7,695 bases of DNA from Pseudomonadota bacterium (GTDB taxonomy: Bacteria > Desulfobacterota > Syntrophia > Syntrophales > JADFWA01), in NCBI GenBank assembly GCA_030612385.1, contig JAUWNZ010000054.1, positions 1 through 7,695 on the forward strand. The letters run 5' to 3'. The notes beneath the pieces were generated by a model, which saw only the letters and a program-made list of their open reading frames with translations, searched no databases and had not been told where the DNA came from. The position numbers were made by a program, and so were the translations under genes. This document shows positions 1-6,965 of the stretch, one piece after another (the stretch's first letter is position 1; each line of letters begins with the position of its first letter).

Positions 1-129
1 GAAGGACCAAGCTATCGAACGAAAAACAAAAGCTGAACAGATAAGTACGACACATTGTGAATAGTTTTGACCAGAACCGCTTAACTCTATCTGGCCAAAT
101 CAAAGAAATAATGTTACAAGGATCAAAAC

Positions 130-546
130 TTGGAAGGGAACTACTACACCTACTCAATGACCTGGCCTCATTTTATCCGGTGTGTTTGGCCCAGTTCCTG
201 GCCGGTGATGACAATCGAGTTGAATATCCGTGATTTGGATTATGACCATTTTATCACGAAGGCGCCTACAGGGAACTTCTTAAGCAATTTTGCTTACTTC
301 CGGCGCTGCGTTATGTCTTATAATCTGGCGCTTATTTTTAAGACCTTTGTGCTTTCTGATGAATGGTCTAAAGCAAAGACATCAACCTTGCGTAAAAAGC
401 TTATTAATGTTTCAGGACGGCTTGTAAATCGTTCAGGTAAAATGGTCATGCGCCTGATTGGAGGTTTTCCGTACATAGAAGTATTGATATCTGTCAAAGA
501 GCGATTAGTATGGTTGTATCGGAGGTTAAACCCTGTTCCTGTCTAA
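130..546 (+). pseudogene. Degraded IS1380-family transposase, C-terminal remnant
   Basis: An open frame of 138 codons begins at a TTG with no convincing ribosome binding site. Upstream codons in the same frame are interrupted by stops at 34, 58, 82 and 109, so no complete gene is present. The second half (from about 290) resembles the C-terminal end of IS1380-type DDE transposases: a YNLALIFKTFVL segment like the family's YNLGNFLRTL, then TLRKKLINVSGRLVNRSGK and a FPYIEVL stretch, ending in a short basic tail. The catalytic core lies outside the window or has been lost. The first part (130 to about 235) does not look like the family and may be a junction with other DNA; a 40-codon frame at 111-233 is also open there, with no recognisable product. 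Nothing else is identifiable in 1-129. Assignment is by remembered family motifs only. Confidence 0.6.
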
Positions 547-782
547 CCACTTAAGATTCTTCACTATTCTAAGATTGAGTATGCTTCGCCGGCAAGGGGA
601 CAGGTGTGCCTTGAAAACACAAATTTCAGGACAGAGGTGAATGATTATGACCTGACCTTGTCCATTTTGACTTTTGTAAAGATATAAACATGTCTTTTTC
701 AAAAAATGGCGAAAAAACAGAAAAATTGGTATTTACAAACCGTTCGCTCTGGATTCAGGTATCATACTCAAATCAAAAGCAA

Positions 783-788
783 AAGGAG
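783..788 (+). promoter_or_regulatory. Ribosome binding site of the ATP-grasp gene
   Basis: AAGGAG lies 9 nt before the ATG at 798. It decides the start: the longer frame from 690 has no comparable site. Between the IS1380 remnant and this site (547-782) I see no gene and no convincing promoter. Confidence 0.6.
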
Positions 789-797
789 CACGATAGC

Positions 798-1669
798 ATG
801 CCGAAAATTAAAAATATTTTAAATTATGCCCAAAAGGTCAAGTCTCAAACTGGAAAATCATATTCTCATCAACTCCAAGATATTGTCCGACTGCGGTACT
901 CTTCCAAGCCAATTGGAATTACAGAATATTATCAATTACAGTTTTTTGATGAATCATTTTGTAAAATTAAAAAATTTTTTATTGGTCGAAGGTACAGCGC
1001 GTTTATCGATAAGATTTGTAACATTAATTCCTGGAGAGTGATGGCTGAAGATAAGATTGTCAATTATTGCATTTTACGTAATTTAAATTTTCCTATTCCC
1101 GGTATAATTGCTACTTATAGTAAACTAGGAAGACGCATCGGAAATGAAATAGTGCTGAAATCTGAGAATGATATTATTAAGTTCCTATCCCAAAATAGTG
1201 TTTTGCCGCTTTTTATGAAACCTGTTCATGGATATTTGGGAAGGGGTGTTTTTGGAATAGAAAAAGTGAACATTCCCCATAATGATGTTTTACTTATTAA
1301 TGGTGAACATATTAGTTTTGATAAATTGCTGGCTACAGCTTTAACGCCCAAATATGATGGCGCTATATTTCAAAATATGGTTTTACCATCTCCTGAGATT
1401 GCCGAAATATTCGGTAAAAGAATCAGCTGTATCAGGATTATCGCTTTTCTTTCCTCAAAAGGCCCAAAAGTTCATATAGCTTTCTGGAAAATCGCAAGAG
1501 AACACAATATGGTTGACAATTTCGACTCTGGAAAACTTGGAAATATGTTGGGCTGGATTGATATAGAAACAGGATCACTTGATCGAATTATTGGAGGATT
1601 TTGGCCGAATACTTGCGAAATAACCGACCATCCTGATACAGGGAAAAAAATGAAGGGATTTATTATTAA
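798..1669 (+). pseudogene. Sugar-transfer-associated ATP-grasp protein, truncated by IS insertion
   Basis: The remaining 290 or so residues resemble the ATPgrasp_ST family (PF14397), a group of ATP-dependent ligase-like proteins often encoded with exopolysaccharide or glycosyltransfer genes. Visible features are PLFMKP at residues 137-142 (nucleotide-binding lysine), the glycine-rich loop GYLGRGV at 145-151, a Q-N-x3-P segment near 192, and HPDTGKKMKGF at about 278-288, which in the family precedes the last part of the fold. The coding sequence stops resembling the family exactly where the IS4-type inverted repeat begins. The missing C-terminus normally carries the metal-binding E-x-N segment, so the product should be inactive. 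The frame runs on into the IS to a stop at 1895, giving an artificial tail of about 75 residues. The C-terminal remainder is not on the other side of the IS. The start ATG is supported by AAGGAG nine bases upstream. Confidence 0.75.
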
Positions 1670-1684
1670 ACTGAAGTTTCACCG
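1670..1684 (+). repeat. Left terminal inverted repeat of the IS4-type element
   Basis: ACTGAAGTTTCACCG is the exact reverse complement of 3246-3260. It lies 18 bp beyond the transposase stop codon at 1703. Confidence 0.85.
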
Positions 1685-1702
1685 AAATTATGCATCGTAC
1701 TT

Positions 1703-3040
1703 TCAAGCAACCATGCGTAGCAGGGTGTTGATAAAAGATTTTTTCAGGGACTTGGGGTTGTTACGGCAAACGGCATCAAAATCCTCATTCAGTGCGGCCT
1801 TGGCAATGATGTGTCTTAAGTCCGAGAAGGCAAAACTGTTGCGGCCCCTGACTTTATGCCGACGTTCGGGGATGTTTTCGAGCCGCGCCCCATAGATCCA
1901 GGTAACAGTAGCCGCCATCATAGAGAAGTTGATGTGGTTGATCACGGCATGGGCATTACGGGTTTGGCTTTTGCTGCTGCCAATGTCCTGTTTGATCTCC
2001 TTGAAACCGGACTCGATTTTCCACCTTGCGCCATAGTACTCGATGATCTGTTCGATGGACAGATTTAGATCAGTAGAAAAGAGGGCAATCCATTGTGTTT
2101 TACGAAAGACCCAGACAACCCGGACAGGGCATTTGAGTGTCTTGAGCATGACCAGCTTTGCAGCAACCATTACGTCGCGGTAATGTCCATAGAGAAATAC
2201 ACGATGGATTGATGCATTTGTTTTGATCTTGGCCGCTATTTCAGTACATGTGCCAAGTCGGTCCCCATATTTGCGTGATCTACCACGTTTTTTCTTTGTG
2301 CGTTTTGGCGTTATAGCATAGAGGACGGTATTGGAGCGTAACCTGGAGAGCAAATGAAATGCGTCTCCGAGATGCTTACGTACGGGTTTGAACAAACCGT
2401 CGTTTCCAAACCAACTATCGCAAACAGCCGTCACACGTACATTGTCAAAGTGATGTGCCAATTGAACCAACATCTCTGCGGCCTGTTCCAGCTTTGTCTG
2501 AAACAAGGTAGCTTTACCGGGTATGTTCATGTTATCTGATTTTGACGTAATTGCTTTTTTCGGCAGATAGAATCTATGGGCAAGAGGCAGACACGCCCAG
2601 CGACCTTTGATGCGTTTCAGTAAACCAAGGAGAACCACATTCTGCGCCCAGGGATATTTGCTCTGGTTGGCCTTGGCGGCATGATCGAAGATGTGTGAGC
2701 AGCCGAAGATCTTTCTGCCAGTCTTTGGGTTGATAACATCATCCAGTGCTACCAACAAACGGCCATCCGTTAGCGGGTTTGGAATCATACTCCATAACCT
2801 GGGCCACATTTTGGTCCAGGGGAGTTTGTTTGATGCCATGAAGGTATAGAATCGACGTCGGTTCACGCTAATGCCGAAAAGAGTGTTCAAAGAGCGAAGA
2901 ATGTTCGAAGAGATAGAATTGGTAAAAGGAACGATGAATGCCAGCAGGGTATAGACGAACCATCGGCTGCGTTGTCTCCCGAGGTGGGTGGATGAGTACT
3001 CGTTCTGAAGCGGTTCAAGGATATCGCGTAAAATAAACAT
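1703..3040 (-). CDS. IS4-superfamily DDE transposase
   Basis: This 445-residue cut-and-paste transposase moves the element that encloses it. The DDE core is visible: first aspartate in VALDDVINPKTG (residues 100/101), second in VCDSWFG (208), and the glutamate in the YREK signature diagnostic of IS4-type enzymes, Y336-x2-R339-x3-E343-x6-K350, followed by QDIGSSKSQTRN. The ALDD-INPKTG-KIFG and HAAKANQSKYPWAQN segments suggest an IS4- or IS701-like subgroup. The C-terminus is short and basic. The ATG is preceded by AAAGGAG (3050-3056 on the opposite strand), 9 nt away. No frameshift or internal stop is present, so the gene appears intact and possibly active. Confidence 0.9.
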   Translation of the reverse strand: MFILRDILEPLQNEYSSTHLGRQRSRWFVYTLLAFIVPFTNSISSNILRSLNTLFGISVNRRRFYTFMASNKLPWTKMWPRLWSMIPNPLTDGRLLVALDDVINPKTGRKIFGCSHIFDHAAKANQSKYPWAQNVVLLGLLKRIKGRWACLPLAHRFYLPKKAITSKSDNMNIPGKATLFQTKLEQAAEMLVQLAHHFDNVRVTAVCDSWFGNDGLFKPVRKHLGDAFHLLSRLRSNTVLYAITPKRTKKKRGRSRKYGDRLGTCTEIAAKIKTNASIHRVFLYGHYRDVMVAAKLVMLKTLKCPVRVVWVFRKTQWIALFSTDLNLSIEQIIEYYGARWKIESGFKEIKQDIGSSKSQTRNAHAVINHINFSMMAATVTWIYGARLENIPERRHKVRGRNSFAFSDLRHIIAKAALNEDFDAVCRNNPKSLKKSFINTLLRMVA

Positions 3041-3087
3041 GTCAATTTGCTCCTTTCTGGTTGGATATCAATAAGTTAACTGTGTAT

Positions 3088-3116
3088 CCTATACCATGAA
3101 AAGGAGTAGATTACAA
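3088..3116 (-). promoter_or_regulatory. Candidate sigma-70 promoter for the IS4-type transposase
   Basis: Read on the minus strand, TTGTAA (4 of 6 to the -35 consensus) and TATAGG (4 of 6 to the -10) are separated by 17 nt. They lie about 50 bp upstream of the transposase ATG, inside the element. This is a by-eye match only. Confidence 0.3.
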
Positions 3117-3245
3117 GTTCTAAAGTGACATAACCCATTGAAATAATTGGCATAAAAATTGCGAATCAAAATCCATGCCAGCTACTTGTGATTTGTGTCT
3201 TAAATGAGAAAAAATTTTTTACCCGGTCCGAAAAACCTCTAAAAA

Positions 3246-3260
3246 CGGTGAAACTTCAGT
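3246..3260 (-). repeat. Right terminal inverted repeat of the IS4-type element
   Basis: It is the exact reverse complement of 1670-1684 and marks the outer right edge of the element. Bases beyond it belong to the split nuclease gene. Confidence 0.85.
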
Positions 3261-3261
3261 A

Positions 3262-3467
3262 GAGAAATATACGGCAATTAAAGGGGAAAAGGTCACAAGA
3301 AACGAAAAGCTCGATGAATACCTGAGCAACAGGAGTCTTATGGACAGGGAAAGAGAAAAACCGGGGATGGAAGCGAATAGCAGTAAAAAGAATCATGAAA
3401 AGTATGACATGTCATGGCTTAACCTCGAAGACTTTTTTGTTATTTTGAAAGAGAAGCTCAATACGTT
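3262..3467 (+). pseudogene. PD-(D/E)XK nuclease gene, internal or N-terminal fragment
   Basis: An open frame leaves the right edge of the IS4-type element and runs to the left edge of the next IS. It encodes about 68 charged residues (KLDEYLSNRSLMDRERE, then DMSWLNLEDFFVILKEKLNT). It has no start of its own in unique DNA and the frame enters the IS4-type repeat, so the true 5' end has been lost. At 3465-3467 the frame is in phase with the nuclease fragment that resumes at 4943-4945: removing the 1477 bases 3468-4944 joins ...KEKLNT to FKLGKSSG... without a shift. No domain is recognisable in this piece alone. That it belongs with the downstream fragment is inferred from phase, position and a plausible continuous helical sequence. 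Confidence 0.55.
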
Positions 3468-3492
3468 GGTAACGTTCAAAAGTTGGGGCAAA
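3468..3492 (+). repeat. Left terminal inverted repeat of the IS256-like element
   Basis: Twenty-five bases are exactly reverse-complementary to 4918-4942. The repeat includes the transposase stop codon at 3476-3478. Confidence 0.9.
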
Positions 3493-4843
3493 GGTTGATT
3501 TCGACGGTTTGGATATTAATGTTGAAATAGCCTTTGATGCCCAGTTTCTCTTTCCAGTATTGTTCCCATTTGTCTTTTGCGTATTGTTTAATCAGGATCA
3601 TTTTCGACAGATTTGTCACTGCTGCATCGGACCATCCCCAGGCAATTCTTTTTAGACGACGCCCGATCTCTCGGAATACGCGTTCAAGAAGGGATGTTGT
3701 TTTCGGGGCAATGATCCCTGTGGACAACCATAGTTCAATGTTTGTAAACAGCCGCTTTGACAAGCTTTCCAGGTAAGAAGCCCCCTTTGGGTATCCTTTT
3801 TCATAAAAGGTGCTGATCAGTTCCTGGACTTCTTTTTTGCTCTTCTCATATCGAGTCCTTACGGGTTCTTTGTCCTCTTCCTTGAGAATCTCAAAATCCC
3901 CGGCTGGCAACTCGATGCCGACCAACTGTTTTACCTTATCGATCTGTGGTTGGCTTTCTTTCTTCTTTAATCCGTCTTCCCAGAGGGCATGATACAATCC
4001 CCGGGGAGCGTGCCAGGTACAGCGTTGCGCCTCAGCCGCGCCTGAAAGAAAATCGTCCAAACCCGGCTCTCCATCATAGACAAAGGGAATCGGATGATCT
4101 GCCGTTCCTTTTATCCGCGCCTTGACAACGTTCTCTATCTCCGGCCAGGAGGTGTTGACAAAAGAACCGAGGGGAACGACTCTGCCCTGCTGCGAAATCC
4201 CAATGACAGTCCTTAGCTCTCCCTTAGACCCTTTGTGCTGCTTTACCCCGGTGCCGTCTGCCATGATCCCGGATAAATCTTGCAAAGGGACATCCTCCTG
4301 AAACGTCTTGTCAATATCACTGCCGACCACAATATTATGAACGCCTCCCAAAGAAATATCGATCGATCTTCCCTCAATCAATCGGCGATAGTTGGTATCA
4401 ATGACCGCCTCGATAACCTCTTTCTCAAAATTAACCTCTTTGCGACTATAACCCTCAACCTGCAGGGCATTCAACAATGGAGAATATCGAGAACCGCAGG
4501 TAAGGCACTCCGCTACCCTCACCCGAAAAGCAAGAGAACCGAAAACAGTTTTGATCGTCCTGTTACGATAACCCCGTCTGTAAATCTTGCGGCCCCGGCA
4601 AAAATGCTTCTCAGCATCATCCTTGCGGATGTGTTGTCCCAGACCCTTCCTCATTTTGCTGGGATAAATCTTCGTCCCGGCCAGCCGCTCCGAGATCAAA
4701 TCATCATAAACCGCAAGAATCTCTTTCAATATCCCAAGCATCAGGGAATCCTTGATCTCATTTAACCGATAAACAATCTCGTTCAAATTCACTTTCCCTA
4801 TTGCCAGATCAAAATCACATGTTATACTCACACATCGTTTCAT
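3476..4843 (-). CDS. IS256/Mutator-superfamily transposase
   Basis: This transposase of about 455 residues probably catalyses movement of its own element. Numbering from the GTG at 4846, it shows a C114-x2-C117 pair, the first catalytic aspartate in IMADGTGVK (D197), the second in FVYDGEPG (D258), the C276-x2-H279 motif (RCTWH) typical of the Mutator fold, and a late glutamate in SLLERVFREIGRRLKR (E388). This arrangement fits the ISH6/ISLre2-like side of the IS256 superfamily; the exact family is uncertain. Two starts are possible: GTG at 4846 or ATG at 4843. TAAGGAGA (4851-4858 opposite strand) is better spaced, about 8 nt, for the ATG, so I chose that. The last residues are encoded by the terminal inverted repeat. 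No internal stop is present. Confidence 0.85.
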   Translation of the reverse strand: MKRCVSITCDFDLAIGKVNLNEIVYRLNEIKDSLMLGILKEILAVYDDLISERLAGTKIYPSKMRKGLGQHIRKDDAEKHFCRGRKIYRRGYRNRTIKTVFGSLAFRVRVAECLTCGSRYSPLLNALQVEGYSRKEVNFEKEVIEAVIDTNYRRLIEGRSIDISLGGVHNIVVGSDIDKTFQEDVPLQDLSGIMADGTGVKQHKGSKGELRTVIGISQQGRVVPLGSFVNTSWPEIENVVKARIKGTADHPIPFVYDGEPGLDDFLSGAAEAQRCTWHAPRGLYHALWEDGLKKKESQPQIDKVKQLVGIELPAGDFEILKEEDKEPVRTRYEKSKKEVQELISTFYEKGYPKGASYLESLSKRLFTNIELWLSTGIIAPKTTSLLERVFREIGRRLKRIAWGWSDAAVTNLSKMILIKQYAKDKWEQYWKEKLGIKGYFNINIQTVEINLCPNF

Positions 4844-4917
4844 CACGGTCTCTCCTTAAAGGTTTCTGTTTTCCAAAACACACCCTAAAGAGAGATCGTG
4901 ATTTTTTCAAATTACTT

Positions 4918-4942
4918 TTTGCCCCAACTTTTGAACGTTACC
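4918..4942 (-). repeat. Right terminal inverted repeat of the IS256-like element
   Basis: It is the exact reverse complement of 3468-3492. The open frame that begins at 4898 reads through this repeat into the nuclease fragment, so its first 15 residues are IS-derived. Confidence 0.9.
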
Positions 4943-5611
4943 TTTAAATTAGGAAAATCATCGGGTGTTATTTTTACAACACCTGAGATTCTATTTGGGA
5001 AAGAAGTAGCTGCTATTATACGCAATCTTTCCAAAATATTGGAAAATGCAGCAGCTATAGCCACGAAAAATCCAGGAAAAGTTCTCGAATTACTTGATTC
5101 ACTTTCAAGTATAGAAGGTGCAGCCATTAATCTCCGTGGTGCATTATTTGAGCTGATTGTAGGTCACCTTGTTTACAAGGGTGAGGGAAGTAGCATTGAT
5201 ATTGGAGTTAAAGTTAGAAACTCGGAAGGAAAGTTAGCAGAGATAGATGTTAGACGAGTCAAAGGGGAGCATGAACTTGCTATTTATGAATGCAAGGGAT
5301 ATCAGCCATCGACATCTATCAGTACTGATGAAATAGAGTCATGGCTCACTAAAAAAATACCGATCATCCGTAGTGCTTTATTGGAAGAAACTAGATTCAC
5401 AAACATAAACATGTCTTTTGAATATTGGACTAGCGGTGAGTTCTCTGCGGAAGCAATACAATTGCTAGAACAAAGAAGCAGAGAAATAAAGAAATACAGG
5501 ATATTTTGGAAGGATGGAAGGGATATATTGGATTATGCGCGAGCAATAAAATCATTCACCATGGTTTATACATTGAATCAGCATTACACAAAGCATCCGC
5601 TAAGTAAGTAG
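4943..5611 (+). pseudogene. PD-(D/E)XK nuclease, C-terminal fragment behind an IS
   Basis: The 222 residues downstream of the IS carry what looks like a restriction-endonuclease-like core. Counted from the ATG at 4898, these are E85 in RGALFELIVGHL, D117 in GKLAEIDVRR, and E131-x-K133 in YECKGYQPS, with the beta-strand spacing usual for E...D...ExK nucleases. An alanine-rich helical region (residues 35-80) precedes the core. The frame could start at ATG 4898 inside the IS, giving a 237-residue protein that keeps the whole catalytic core, so some activity is conceivable. The native 5' part is most likely the fragment at 3262-3467. Specific function is not recognisable; such nucleases are common in restriction, defence and cassette cargo. 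It is the first gene of the probable cassette array, and an attC-like site begins 29 bp after its stop. Confidence 0.7.
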
Positions 5612-5639
5612 CTTCGTCTACACATGTATTTTAAAATGA

Positions 5640-5859
5640 CCGCTAACAAGGCAAATGCACTCGGACAGCTAAAAGCTGCGCCGCTCGTGCCTCGCTATGC
5701 AGCTTTTAGCTGCCGGTGATTTGCCGCGATGGCCCCCCTTCGGGGCACCATCGCCCAGGGTGGGCAGCGGGCCGGTTTACGTTCCTTTGGGCGCCTGCCC
5801 CACCGCCGGGCCGCCCACGGCTGGGGCAGTCGCAAAAAACGCGCTCCTCATCCTGGGCG
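5640..5859 (+). other. attC-like site 1, after the nuclease fragment
   Basis: The R''-like box CCGCTAAC (5640-5647) is followed by a 27-bp hairpin. Its left arm, 5650-5679, pairs with 5699-5725 and leaves exactly three unpaired bases, all on the left arm (g5657, t5661, a5665), around a 19-nt loop. Extrahelical bases on one arm are the hallmark of folded attC sites and set which strand the integrase uses. Where an R' core GTTRRRY should follow, the sequence is GCGATGG, the beginning of the 133-bp module. The next junction is G5859|ATGGGCA, a core with GAT in place of GTT. Confidence 0.65.
5727..5859 (+). repeat. 133-bp structured module, copy 1 (divergent, GC-rich)
   Basis: This copy is about 80% identical to copy 3 by hand count (26 differences, no gaps). 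The first 33 bases, apart from one, and the last 34 are the same as in copies 2 and 3. The middle is much richer in G and C. The left arm of the long stem has changed while the right arm is unchanged, so that stem is weakened; two of the changes would leave G.U pairs in RNA. GCGATGG occurs at both edges (5726-5732 and 5857-5863). A frame across the module is open but is unlikely to be a gene. Confidence 0.9.
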
Positions 5860-5889
5860 ATGGGCACCGTAAGGAGCCAAGTAAATCAA

Positions 5890-6660
5890 ATGGAACACCC
5901 TGGAATCCAACATTTATATAAGTTCTATAGCTTTAATACCAATTCTCTTTCGGTGTTGATTAATAGAACTATCTGGTTTTCAAAACCTGCCACATTAAAT
6001 GATCCTTTCGATATCGATATAGATTTTGCGTATGCTGTAACGCCGTCAGGTTTCAACCATATGATTCAAGTACTCAAGATGCAAGCTGGCATATCGCGAG
6101 AAAGAGCAGACTTATTAAGTCAACTGGAAAAGGAAGTCCCTGATCAAAAAGCCCTTGATGAAATGACCCAGGTAATGACAAAAAAATTTCGTGATGATCG
6201 AAAAGACTGGGGTGTGTTTTGCTTATGTGAATCATATAAGAACATATTGATGTGGTCTCACTATGGCGACAAACACAAAGGATTTTGCATCCAGTTTATT
6301 CGGAATGCAGACAATAAACTGGGTGATTTAGAATATACCCGACCCATTTCCTATAGCTGCATGTATCCTTCACCTGATCTCTGGTCTGCCGATGGACTGG
6401 AGCGTATTTATGACGAATTGTTTTTCACAAAAGCAAAATGCTGGAAGTACGAAAAAGAGTGGCGGATGCTAAATGAAAATGGAAACATAGAATTGCCCCT
6501 TGCCGAATTTGCCAGCATTTCAGGTGTTATCTTTGGTCTCAATATGCCAACTGCTCACAGGGAAACTATAAAAAGAATCCTTTCGGACAAGGATGAAATA
6601 GAATTTTACGAGGCTGTTAAGGTGACAAATAAATTCGAGTTGGACATAGTCCATTGCTGA
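5890..6660 (+). CDS. DUF2971 family protein, cassette-borne
   Basis: The 256-residue protein matches the usual plan of DUF2971 (PF11185). It has an N-terminal LYKFYSFN segment with IWFSKPATLNDPFD (residues 9-41), a central WGVFCLCE then ILMWSHYGDKHKGFCIQF (about 107-135), and a later KCWKYEKEWRML (about 183-193). The biochemical role of the family is not established; members are frequent in mobile DNA and near defence genes, but a defence role here is inference. I chose the ATG at 5890 because AAGGAG lies at 5871-5876 and the family motif begins within ten residues. The longer frame from 5716 reads through the 133-bp module and is not credible. No signal peptide or membrane segment is seen, so it is probably cytoplasmic. 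It is the sole gene of its cassette (about 5860-6937). Confidence 0.85.
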   Translation: MEHPGIQHLYKFYSFNTNSLSVLINRTIWFSKPATLNDPFDIDIDFAYAVTPSGFNHMIQVLKMQAGISRERADLLSQLEKEVPDQKALDEMTQVMTKKFRDDRKDWGVFCLCESYKNILMWSHYGDKHKGFCIQFIRNADNKLGDLEYTRPISYSCMYPSPDLWSADGLERIYDELFFTKAKCWKYEKEWRMLNENGNIELPLAEFASISGVIFGLNMPTAHRETIKRILSDKDEIEFYEAVKVTNKFELDIVHC

Positions 6661-6683
6661 TTCTTCGCAATGAGAGATTGAAA

Positions 6684-6937
6684 TGCCCAACCTGACACTT
6701 AACGCAGACAGCTAAAATCGGGGTGTTTTGAAAATAATTGCTGTTTACTTATTTTAGAGCTTTCCGGCAGGCAGTGCCTTTTTATCCGCCGCTGGTTAGT
6801 TTGCCGATGGCCCCCCTTCGGGGCACCATCGCCCAGGATGAGAAGCGCTCCTTTTAACGTAACTTTGGGAGACTCCCCAACCTCAGGCCATCAAACGGAT
6901 GGAGCAGTCGCAAAAAACGCGCTCCTCATCCTGGGCG
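6684..6937 (+). other. attC-like site 2, after the DUF2971 gene
   Basis: An R''-like box TGCCCAAC (6684-6691) is complementary, with one mismatch, to the start of this cassette. A second RYYYAAC match, ACTTAAC, lies at 6697-6703. The hairpin is the weakest of the three: ACT/AAC/CAG at 6697-6707 pair with CTG/GTT/AGT at 6792-6800 around single unpaired bases t6700 and g6704, and an AT-rich inner stem (6710-6718 with 6751-6761) is interrupted by a 2-nt bulge. The 133-bp module fills the right end. The junction is G6937|TTATATG. Length 254 bp exceeds the roughly 57-141 bp usual for attC. The gap from 6661 to 6965 holds no other gene. Confidence 0.55.
6805..6937 (+). repeat. 133-bp structured module, copy 2
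   Basis: It differs from copy 3 at five positions in 133, without gaps. It starts CGATGGCCCC and ends CCTGGGCG at the cassette junction. It contains the UUCG-loop hairpin (6806-6830), a long stem between CGCCCAGGATGAG... and ...CTCATCCTGGGCG with one mismatch, and two inner hairpins. The last 34 bases are identical in all three copies. Confidence 0.95.
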
Positions 6938-6965
6938 TTATATGTATCAACAAAGGAAAAATTTA

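Larger units (their letters stand above)
1670..3260 (-). mobile_element. IS4-superfamily insertion sequence, apparently complete
   Basis: The 1591-bp element is bounded by perfect 15-bp terminal inverted repeats, ACTGAAGTTTCACCG on the left and its reverse complement on the right. It contains one minus-strand transposase gene covering most of its length, plus about 190 bp of noncoding DNA between the transposase start and the right repeat. No direct target duplication is visible: left flank attattaa, right flank agagaaat. The left flank is an ATP-grasp gene and the right flank a fragment of an unrelated gene, so the flanking DNA was probably rearranged after insertion. Confidence 0.85.
3468..4942 (-). 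mobile_element. IS256/Mutator-superfamily insertion sequence (ISH6-like), apparently complete
   Basis: The 1475-bp element has perfect 25-bp terminal inverted repeats (3468-3492 and 4918-4942, outermost bases GGTAACGTTC) and one minus-strand transposase filling nearly all of it. The transposase stop codon lies inside the left repeat. At most a 2-bp direct repeat (TT) can be proposed at the edges, shorter than the 8-9 bp usual for IS256-type elements, so the exact ends may be misplaced by a few bases or the target site altered. It splits a nuclease gene whose halves lie on both sides. Confidence 0.85.

Noticed and set aside
826..1041. 71-codon frame inside the ATP-grasp gene
   Set aside because: An alternative frame over clearly family-like coding sequence.
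1856..2068. Frames within the IS4-type transposase on the + strand (also 2354-2539)
   Set aside because: Antisense shadows of a clearly coding minus-strand transposase.
3534..4765. + strand frames within the IS256-like element (3534-3776, 3810-3992, 4280-4765)
   Set aside because: Antisense shadows of the transposase with no recognisable motifs or ribosome binding sites.
5716..5889. N-terminal extension of the DUF2971 protein in the same frame
   Set aside because: It is translated from the 133-bp module, is proline/glycine/tryptophan-rich, and the true start at 5890 has AAGGAG upstream and the family motif right after it.
5697..5921. Small + strand frame MQLLAAGDLPRW...
   Set aside because: It is the module's non-coding open frame and has no ribosome binding site.
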